From NCBI GenBank assembly GCA_963978895.1, contig OZ022238.1, forward strand, positions 36,939,270 through 37,003,269: 64,000 nt of DNA, read 5' to 3'. The notes beneath the pieces were generated by a model that was not told the DNA's origin, searched no databases, and saw only the letters and a list, made by a program, of their open reading frames with translations. The DNA comes from Erpobdella octoculata. Lineage: Eukaryota > Annelida > Clitellata > Hirudinida > Erpobdellidae. This document shows positions 55,276 through 64,000 of this stretch, piece after piece; the stretch's first letter is position 1; each line of letters starts with the position of its first letter. Position numbers and translations under genes: made by a program.

Positions 55276-56641
55276 CAGGCCCGTAGGCAGGATTTAGTGA
55301 GTGGGGGGCTATGAAAGGTAGTAGGGGGGCTACTGAAGAACGAGGGCACCGAAGAAGCCTGAGCGCGAGCGCCGAAGGTGCGATCCCCTCACGATAAGGA
55401 TATTCGCCAAAGCATTTTGTAGCATTTGGCACAAAATAGCCTCCAATTTTGGATATCCTATAATGTGATTTTAGGTTTTCTAAGAGTTGCAATATTGTTG
55501 CACATAATAACAAAAATTAACAATTTTCACATGCAATTTTGTCAAATAACAGTATGCTTGTTGTTATCCACAATCTTGATTTTTGATGCGTTCATGGCAC
55601 ACCACTGGGATGACAGCACTGAATCAAATTGTCCAAATTTAATTATTGATTAAGACAACCGTTATAGTCCACAATACAATAACTTGCTTATTTTATTTTT
55701 GATAAAAACTTGTACATCTGTATCAAATGCCAAGAAATCAATAAAATAAAATAGAATTTAAATATTTGTCCTGACAAAGATCAAACCACATTAAATACAA
55801 GTAAAGATAACAAAAAGCTTTTATTTGCCTCTTTATCTGAGTCAAAGAACTAAAATTTGTGTATCTAAAACAACCGCTACGCTCAATCTTGCATATGAAA
55901 TCAAAATTCATAAATTTAACTCGATGTATAGATTAGTTGTTATCTAAAACACTTCATTCATATATTGTTATCGAGAATACAGCTATTCTGAAAGTTTCAA
56001 AGCTCTACGTAGATGAATATTAGTCGAATTTGCGTTTATCTGTAACGGTCAACTTGATTAATTTTAATTGATTTAAGGCCTAATTCATGTCGGAAACATT
56101 CAATTCATGTATTGTCATCAAGAATAACTTGAACGTTTTAGAGCTCTAGGTGGTCGAAAAGTGGGTGAATTTTTGTCTAAGATTTGATCACCACAGACAG
56201 ACAAACAAACAAACAAACAGAGAGACGAGTGAAGTTAAATAAAAGCATTTAAAAAGTACTAATTAGTTTGGCTTCTCATTTCAATTAAATAAATAAATTA
56301 TTTATCAAGTAATTAATTATTAGTAAAATGTATTATTAAACAAGTAATTCGTCTGTATAATTTATTATAGATATTTATCATTTTCCGGACTAGAAATGCT
56401 TAAAAGTTAACGAAAACGTTGTGACTACAGGCATGCAAATTATTATTATTAACTTTATATTTAAATTTATCTTTATCTGTATTTTTTTTTATTTAATACA
56501 TTTATATTTAAATTTAAATTGCGGATCGTAACTTCATCATCACTTGGCTGGCTTAGGTGTAAATAAGGTGAAAAACCAGCCAAAAATTTTAGTGGGGGGG
56601 GCTGTAGCCCCCCCCCACTCCCCCTGCTAGCTACGGGCCTG
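55276..56641. mobile_element. hAT-type MITE with imperfect 8-bp duplication
   Basis: Left CAGGCCCGTAGGCAGG, right CCTGCTAGCTACGGGCCTG. Flanks ATGAACCT and ATGAGGCT match at six of eight positions. Just inside the left end are GGGGGGCTA repeats and GCCTGAGCGCGAGCGCCGAA. The interior has no transposase; 55796-56250 holds a distant R1-like relative (TACAAGTAAAG, GAAAGTTTCAAAGCTCTACG). Confidence 0.65.
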
Positions 56642-57538
56642 ATGAGGCTCAAGACTTTAACTAACCTTGTTTCTAGAAAACCACTGGAAGACTGCATAAA
56701 ATATAAAATAATATCAAAACAAAGTAATCTCCTGGCCCAAACTGTTGGGCGGTTAACAATAGCCACTCAGTGTCCAAAATACCCTACACCTAGGCTATAA
56801 TGTACAAGCCCTGTAACATTCAGCCCGGTCTTCCATATATCATGTGCAAAAACAATAGTTTTACTTTAATAGTTCAAGCAGTCAAAAGAATAAATTATTT
56901 AATTTTTGGAGACGCCTTCTTCATCAAAGAAATCTTGGAGTACCCAGATAAACACAATTGGAATAAATAATGTATAACTGCTAAAATTACCGGCGCTAAA
57001 AAACACGCACAAAAAAATTGGCAGGCAAGTCAAATTTAAAAAGCTTGTAAATTTTACCAAAAACTAAATTTTTGTAGGTTGCAAAATTGATATTTCCTGA
57101 ACATACCGCTCAGTTGTGATACCCGACCTAACCTTGTTAAACAAAAATCCCGCAGGTGACGAATAATAATTTTAAAAAGTAGAAATGTCTGCTGTTTATC
57201 TTGCTGTTAGTTTATAGTTTGGAAATAAAATATCATGAATCTGATTCTCTTCAAATCAAGATTTAAAAAATATTCAGATGACACGTGTCTCGTGTCTCCA
57301 ATTATTTGCTGCATTTTCGTAGCCAGAGGAGACAGGAAAGAGACTTTTTATTTGCGTGGATTCTTGTCCTGTTATTAGTTTGGTTCGTCAGAATCGGACG
57401 TTGGTCCATTTTTATAACATATTATTGAAATTCTATTCGACTTTTTTTATTAGTAATCATCAAACTACAAAATATTTGTATAATATAATTAATTATAATT
57501 TTGTTCTCACAATCATAATTATGATTTTAGTGAAATAA
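56642..57538. other. Unassigned AT-rich DNA
   Basis: No gene, RNA gene or repeat family recognised on either strand. Confidence 0.45.
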
Positions 57539-57756
57539 TCTATATATATAAAAATCTCGTGTCATAGTGTTTGAAATTGAACTTCTCCGAAACGGCTGAA
57601 CTGATTTTTATGAAATTTTTTGTGTAGATTTGGTATGTCTGAGGATAGGTCCTGGGCTATTTAAAATATTTTTTTAAAAATTATATAAAATAGTTATTCT
57701 TGAAAAACAATAAGGTGCAACTATGTCCTTTTTATTGGAAAATACAACAGATAGAC

Positions 57757-57964
<208 letters not shown>

Positions 57965-58114
57965 TCAACTTCAAGGACGTGACTGGAAGAAGAATCACAT
58001 ACATTATCTATAACCTTTGAAACACAAACGTCTGGTACAAAACATTCATTCAACGAAGAAATGCCTGAAGAAACATTAGTACTAATAACATGCATATTTT
58101 TAACAAAAGTTGTA

Positions 58115-58304
<190 letters not shown>

Positions 58305-58646
58305 CCTAAATTACTTTCATCAACTATCATCTTAGTTGTCGTCACTTGCCAAATAAAGCTTTACATTAAGGATAAATTGACGGGAAGAGCAAGCGGAACG
58401 TGAAAACAAGCGGAAATGGAATAGTAAACGGGAACGGGAGAGCAAACGGGAACGGTAGAGCAAACTGGGAAGGAAACGGGAGAAAGAGAGAAGAAGGATA
58501 GAAAAACTTTCAAAAATCCCGGGCATTGTACACTCGATTACTTTTCGAGATTGATTTGTTTAAATTGTCATAATTTTGTAAATTAAACTCTTAGTAAAAA
58601 AATATAATAATTTAAAAGGCAAAACAACGTTTGCTGGGTCAGCTAG

Positions 58647-59479
58647 TATTAATAAATAATTGAAATTATAGCTCCATGGTCCATTACAGGTTTGGGTTGT
58701 ACCTAATATAAGTTACGTGTTTTATCAATAGAAGATTTAATAAAAATACGGCCCTGTGTTTCTCCAGTGTTCAACACAAATCGCCACTACTGCATTTAAA
58801 GACCACTGGCGGATCCCAAGGCGCCTGTCTCCAAATGACAAAATTGCAGGGAGCCAATCTGATCTAGCGGGTTGAAAGAAAGTTTTTAAAAGAAAGAAAA
58901 AATGTAATATTTATTATAAGATGCTACATGGACATCAAGGAAAGATGTTAAAGAGGTTAAGAGTCTACCAGAATAGAATGTCTAAGTGGGATTAAAATGA
59001 AACTGTATTGTGTATGATATACAATAAAATATTTATTAAGACATAATGTTATTGAGAATACAGGTAAAGATAAAATTAAATTTACTAAAATAAAGTTGTA
59101 AATGCATTGTGATAAGAGTATGTATAAAAGAAACGGGTATAAAATACAGATGGGATGAACTCACTTGAACAAAGCGTAAAACCAACGAGAAATTCGACCA
59201 GCTAGGACTTTCAACGGGAACTAAAACGCGAAGTTATATGTAAACAGGTCATGGCCAGCGAGGCGCATAAATGAATAGCTGAAAGGAAAGAATGGAAAGA
59301 TAGTAAATAAATTAACGTAAAATATCGAAATGACGAAATGCGGCGAATCACCTTCGTCTACGAAAAGTAATATTATCCCAATTTGTTAGATGCGAAAAGG
59401 TAAGCGTGTCGTCCGCGTGCGCAGATCCAACGTTATCATGTAGCGGAGCCGCCCGATCAACGCGGACAGAGAGATCGCA
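58647..59479. other. Unassigned DNA before the long R3 copy
   Basis: No gene seen. 59400-59480 is more GC-rich (GTGTCGTCCGCGTGCGCAGA) and may be the 5' part of the R3 element that follows. Confidence 0.4.
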
Positions 59480-59735
59480 AGCGTCGACACGGACATGGAC
59501 GCCGCCATCGCTCGATCGAAGGCTGAGGGACATGGTAACTGGGAAGCCATCGGACAATTATATAAGTCCGCCTCGCTAATTGCGAGCCAATCCCACGCCT
59601 GGATCAAGGAGGAGGGACAGTTAAAAGGATCAAACTTTGATCCACGACAGGAAGTACTTATGTGCTTCCTACATACAGCCAATTCAGTCTTAAAACACTT
59701 GGTGTAAAGAACTATAAACTATCATAAAAAAGAAC
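59480..59735 (+). repeat. Dispersed repeat R3, longest copy, with open 3' frame
   Basis: The frame from ATG 59495 to TAA 59705 encodes AIARSKAEGHGNWEAIGQLY, KSASLIASQSHAWIKEEGQL, FDPRQEVLMCFLHTANSVLK and HLV; it is open upstream to about 59442. After the stop comes the shared family end GAACTATAAACTATCATAAA and a short (TA)n run. Four other copies share this 3' end but have broken frames, so it looks like the C-terminal coding tail and 3' UTR of a retroelement whose body is not here. Function unknown; helical, no catalytic motif. Confidence 0.6.
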
Positions 59736-60479
59736 AATTATATATATATATATATATATATAACCAAGGAATTTATTTTAAAAAAGACACAAAACTTCAA
59801 TGCAGAAATTTCAGTTGAACAACAGCAAGATCGAAGCAGCCAGGATAAAAACTTAGATTCACGACCTACAAAACACTTTAAATATTTAGCCACCTTAGCT
59901 ATCCCCTCACAGGTTCAACCGGTAATGGCTAAATCTAGTGGTGTAGTCATAAAAAAGCTGTTTCCATACGCATACGCAAAATTCGGGCCGTTTTGGTAAA
60001 AAGGTCGAGAAAAATTGTATAAACTGGCAATCAAAATTTTATTTCGAAAATGCTGGTACAACTTTTAGAGAATGGCCGTTTTTGTAAAGTATCGCACTAA
60101 CCCTCCCTATATTGGGTTCGCAATAGTGAATGGTAAATAATCCAATTTTCTATTAAATGCTCTATTTAATTCTTCATCTTGTGCATGCTGGATTATAAAG
60201 GTATTGAAAAATAAATAAGTGACTACATGTAAACTGTTACTACAGTTTCCATAACGATTCTCTTCTTTTCGCTTCGTATTTGCCATTTCAGTCAACAGGT
60301 CTAGTTTGAGTGCAAGTAGCAGAGCGATGCTCCAGCAGCCAGGATTCAGCGTAAGGCATTGGATTCCAGAGGCTGAGCGGTGGTCCAATTGAATGGATTA
60401 TCATTAGACTAGAGACAGTGCGAATTAGAAAGGAAGAACGAGTGTCAGTGATGATTTTTTTCATGACTGAAACTGCGTT
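59736..60479. other. Unassigned DNA
   Basis: (TA)n at 59740-59762, otherwise nothing recognised. Confidence 0.45.
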
Positions 60480-61440
60480 TGCATTTAGCAGTGATGCTCA
60501 GGGAGTCAATTAAGGGGGCAGGGGGGGAGATCGCTCCCCTGACTTTTCAGTGGGCCCCACGCAGTTAAGTGGGCCCCTTCACTAAAGTGGGGCTCATACA
60601 CTTAAGTGGGCCCCCGCCTTTAAATGGTCTTCCCACGCTTAAGTGGGTCCCCGGCAACTAAGTGGGCCCCTCCTGATTTTCAAGTAGCCCTTTCCAGACT
60701 TTTCAGTGGGCCCAACGCACTTAAGGGGGCACTCGGCACTAAAGTGGGCCCCACGCACTTAATTGGGCCCCCGGCACGGAAGTGGGTCCCACGCACTTAA
60801 AGGAGCACTCGGCACTTAAGTGGGCCTCACGCACTTAAGTGGGCCCCCGGCACCTAAGTGGGCTCCTCCTGATTTTTAAGTGGCTCCCGGCACCTAAGTG
60901 GGCCGTTCCTGATTTTTAAGTGTTCCTTTCCAGACTATTCAGTGGGCCCCAAGAACTTAAGGGGGTCCCCGGCACTGAAGTGGGTCACGTACTTAAGGGG
61001 GCCTCCGACACTACAGTGGGCCCCACGCACTTAAGGGGTCCTTGGCACTGAAGTGGGTCCCACGCACTTAAAGGAGATCCCCGGCATTAAAGTGGACCCC
61101 GCCCTTACGTGGACCCCGGCACCTTAGTGGACCCCTCCTGACTTTTAAGTGGCCCTTCCCTGACTTTTCAGTGGGTTTTCCTGCACTATATTGGCCCCCT
61201 CACTCAAGTGGGTTCCCCGCACTTGAGGGGTCTCCCGCACTTAAGTGGCTCCCACCTCGTTTTCACGTAAGCCACCACAATTAATTGGGTCTCCCGCATT
61301 TTAATGGGCCCCGGCATTCAAATGGGTCTCTCTGGACTTTAACTGACGTTTCCCTGATGGTTAAGTATCCCTCCCTGATTTTAATTTAGGCTCCTGGTTT
61401 TTAAGTGGGCCCATGGTTATTATATGGCCTATATGGGCAC
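60480..61440. repeat. ACTTAAGTGGGCCCC minisatellite, about 0.9 kb
   Basis: More than 35 degenerate copies of an 18-22 bp unit around CGCACTTAAGTGGGCCCC, with a higher-order pattern: blocks of about 190-200 bp each include CTCCTGATTTTTAAGTGG and CCAGACTTTTCAGTGGGCCC. CAGTGATGCTCAGGG at 60488 may be the end of the carrier element. Confidence 0.93.
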
Positions 61441-62583
61441 CTTTCAGACCGTTACTTTCAAAATTCAAAGACATCATTTAGGGAGGACTGGGCTCTCTGA
61501 CTTTCACGTAAGCCAATAGTTGAAATATATGGGCCCCTGTTGGATTTTTGTGTGTGTTTTTAGTGAGATTTGAGAAGAGAAAAGCAAAATCTTTTGTAAT
61601 TATATTTATTTGTATGTGGAAAAATGCCGTCTAGGTTAGCGTTATTCATTGCTTGGCCGAGTAGGCTGTCCATAAAGAATAAAAGAGAGATGAGATGCTA
61701 AAGAAACTGGGAAGCTAGATTGTCCACATCAAAATGGAGAGGTGTTAAAAAGTTATGAACAGTCCAAAGTGCAACAAGAAAGGTCACAGATTTTGTATCC
61801 ATGTATCGATCGTATTTTGCCTAAGTTGAACGCATGATTTACACAAAATAGTGATCTTCTTGCATGCCTGATTTCCTTCAATCCGCAATCTGATGATTTC
61901 CTTTCTGCAAACCGAATTAGCACACTTGCGAAGCTTAATCCAAATTTGGTTATCGAATAATATCGACATTCTCGTGGTTGAAGTTGAATACGGCACTGCA
62001 AAATTGTACGTTTCTTCACTGCAGAATCTTATTCTTAATTTGGAAGACTTGCGTTTTCAATTAGCAAAAATACGAATTGAAGTAGAAAACGTTATTGACA
62101 TTTTTTCTAATATGGGTCAAATTAACGTTTACACCAGATTTTGATAGCAATAGCCTTGTTCATAGAATCACAGCGGACAGCTGGTAATGCTTTTATGCCC
62201 CCCGGTCATCAGGTTTTTTGGAAGCATGAAGCAAAGGATGTTATGCAGGGGGGCAGATTTTGTGTTTTGTCCCTGGGCAAAGAAGACCCTAGCTACCCCC
62301 CTGAGTGGGCCCCTAAAACATCTTGCCTCCCTAAGGTTTTGCTGAAATGACGTCCCTGGTGCTGCTGGAGAGTAAGATGTTGATACAAGTTTGAAGTGGC
62401 ACAAGATCATTCGGAATCTGTGTGAAATCCTGAAGATAGTCGTGCATCCCATTTATGCATTGCGGCTATTCCAAACCAAAGCGTTTCGAGAGCATGCAAA
62501 TCTCCTTTTCACCACATCGAATTGAGACATTTTGTGGCCAGTTGTCGGTATTGAGGATTGCAATAGCTGCAATAACTTCCTCT
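61441..62583. other. Unassigned DNA
   Basis: Open frames at 61753-62144 (both strands) and 62168-62452 have no family resemblance. The latter region may be decayed transposon sequence. Confidence 0.35.
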
Positions 62584-63060
62584 CACTGGCGCAGCCATAA
62601 ATATTTTCGGAAGGGGCCGGGGGTAAAAAACTGATTAGTAAAGAGTTTTCTGACAAATTTACGACCTACAAAAGTCAAGGCTTAACAACAATTTCAGTAA
62701 TAATTAATAATAACAGACCATAAAACATTTAAATTGAAACAGTAAATTACAATATCAAATTCTGCGAAAAACTGTCGATTATGGCTTCTTCATTACTGGT
62801 AAGGTTGCGATTGATAGTCATTTAGACAAACCCATTCAGTCTTGTCTGGCCCATTGTGGTGCATAGATAAGATTTGAGTCTGCGCATAGTTGAGAAGGAT
62901 TTCTTCCGCGACAGCCGAGAGATTCTCTCGGCTGTCGCGGAAGAAAGGGGTAAGTGGTGAAGAGTTTTAGCAGCGTATTTATCTGCAGATAGATGGAATC
63001 CTCACAATGTTGCAGAACATCAACTGCGGTATGTGGCCGCTCTGCCAATGGGACATTCGA
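62584..63060 (-). pseudogene. hAT transposase C-terminus and 3' end, second copy
   Basis: On the minus strand, AVDVLQHCEDSIYLQINTLL and KLFTTYPFLP match 4101-4477 in an alternative frame; before damage the block would read SSATAERFF. The terminus CACTGGCGCAGCC at 62584 corresponds to the end of the first copy at 4627. A perfect inverted duplication with 22-bp arms and a 1-base spacer (62901-62945, half-site TTCTTCCGCGACAGCCGAGA) sits on the conserved SSATAER codons and breaks the frame. Confidence 0.75.
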
Positions 63061-63501
63061 CCCCCCCTGATTTTCAAAATTTGAATTTTTTTACCTAGAG
63101 TTTACTATTTAGTTTTAACTTTACTTAACCTAGTGATGATTCAATGCGTATTGGAATCCTTCTGGCGTGTATAGACAATTCGCCTTAGAGTTTACTATAT
63201 AATATGTTAATTTTAACTTTACTTAACCTCGTGATGATTCAATGCGTATTTTAGACAATTTTATATCTTAGCTCGATGCTAGATTTACCAATAACTGCAG
63301 AGTAATAATTTGTGTATCAGTGTTGGTCCAAAGATTAGCTGTTTTCTGTGCCAAAATACAATCAGCGAACTCGTGGAATTTTACCCTATTAGTGGTATTG
63401 ATACAATGTTGATTCCCTCACAACTGTCTACATCAAAGTTATTATTTATTACACAAAAATAAAACAAAATTATACCCACCCCATTTTGGACATCTTTTTT
63501 A
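63061..63501. other. Unassigned DNA with a local duplication
   Basis: ATGATTCAATGCGTATT with TAGAGTTTACTAT upstream recurs at 63100-63150 and 63185-63250, an 85-bp imperfect tandem duplication. No gene. Confidence 0.6.
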
Positions 63502-63752
63502 CAAACTTTTATTTAGGTTACAATCTCTGTTTTTGTGTGTGTGTGTGTGGCTTTCTCTGTACGCAAATCTTGCAAGTACAATTTAACCAGCATTTTGACT
63601 AGCTAGGAAGTTGAAACTTTCAGCATAGCTTTATATTTGTTGAAAATACATGATTCAATTTTAAAAAAACTTTGAACATCTTTTGCATTTCTAAATTGAA
63701 TGTATTTGAAATCAAAGTTTGTGTTGAAAAACTTGTTTTTCCTTTACTTGTT
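63502..63752 (-). repeat. Dispersed repeat R1, reversed near full-length copy
   Basis: ACAAACTTTTATTTAGGTTA, a TGTGTGTGTGTGTG seed, GAAACTTTCAGCATAGC and TTTTCCTTTACTTGTT. This is the unexpanded counterpart of the copy at 1811. Confidence 0.92.
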
Positions 63753-63790
63753 TACTGCAATATGATTAAATCATTCATCTTCCTTATACC

Positions 63791-64000
63791 CAGTGGCGCG
63801 TGGCGAATCCAGAATTTTCTGGTGGGGGATTCACTTCAGAAATTTTTTTATATTCTCTTCCAAAAAGCTGATAACCGGTAAGGGGTAGTCGTAAGTATTT
63901 TTCAAAAAAAAATTCAAAGACTTCCAATTTCTCCTCCCAAAAAAGCTGCGGTCGTTTTCCAAAAACAAGGTATTATACCCAAAAAATTTCAATTGATACT
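63791..64000 (+). mobile_element. hAT-type left end running off the window
   Basis: CAGTGGCGCGTGGCGAATCC at 63791, then GGTGGGGG and units with AAAAAGCTGATAACCGGTAA, GTAGTCGTAAGTATTTTTC like those in 9372-10150. The element continues past base 64000. Confidence 0.6.

Noticed and set aside
59348..59682. Minus-strand frames of 69-98 codons
   Set aside because: They are shadows of the plus-strand R3 frame and GC-rich flank; no family resemblance.
62168..62656. Minus-strand frames of 67-94 codons
   Set aside because: No recognisable domain; adjoining hAT-end-like text suggests decayed transposon sequence, not a gene.

Overview
The window is AT-rich eukaryotic, almost certainly invertebrate metazoan, DNA. 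Genes are split by GT-AG introns. Transposon remnants from LINE, hAT, Tigger/pogo-like, Helitron and LTR classes are dense, and there are very long (TG)n and (TA)n tracts. Nothing bacterial, phage-like or CRISPR-like is present. I cannot name the species from sequence alone.

Three loci look like host genes. (1) An eight-exon plus-strand gene at 4813-7868. Its exons join in phase to a 329-residue, four-pass membrane protein with an acidic dileucine motif near the N terminus; I do not recognise the family. (2) An uninterrupted 616-residue leucine-rich-repeat protein (cysteine-containing, AMN1/F-box-LRR style, no F-box) at 17279-19129, plus strand. (3) A minus-strand gene at 36538-28465 whose exons encode a split PH domain followed by a PTB/IRS domain, the layout of DOK/IRS docking adaptors. 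Its first exon(s) are unresolved and its introns are packed with transposons. One further possible exon lies at 54899-55231.

Layout. 1-1745: 3' half of a frameshifted LINE. 1811-4627: a dispersed repeat with a 511-bp (TG)n tract, an internally deleted hAT element with a perfect 8-bp target duplication, and the tail of another hAT. 4813-8212: gene 1. 8326-10425: an HTH_psq transposon fragment, a Helitron fragment and a hAT insertion, nested. 10.5-17.2 kb: repeats and unassigned DNA. 17.3-19.1 kb: LRR gene. 20.2-28.4 kb: tandem and dispersed repeats, no gene seen. 28.4-36.5 kb: the PH-PTB gene. 37.1-45.1 kb: LINE fragment, inverted-repeat element, non-autonomous Helitrons, MITE, large micro- and minisatellites. 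45.3-47.0 kb: a near-complete Tigger-like deletion derivative. 48-51.7 kb: tRNA-derived SINEs and repeats. 51.7-53.2 kb: a decayed Helitron helicase split by a solo LTR with a perfect 5-bp duplication. 53.3-53.8 kb: a foldback element. 55.3-58.6 kb: a hAT MITE and an end-to-end non-autonomous Helitron. 59.5-64 kb: a repeat with a short coding tail, a large GTGGGCCCC minisatellite, a second copy of the 4-kb hAT family, and further repeat ends.

Four dispersed repeat families recur and are called R1-R4 here. R1 (about 250 bp, internal CA seed) has seven copies. R2 has inverted AACAAGTAAGCC ends and a CAAGCAAGCAA stretch. R3 is 3'-anchored, ends in GACTATAAACTAT, and its longest copy keeps a 70-codon reading frame. 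R4 carries CGCAAAGCG/CGCCTACAAAAAA motifs. I found no multigene system; the strongest biology is the adaptor gene, the unassigned membrane gene and several datable nested insertions.
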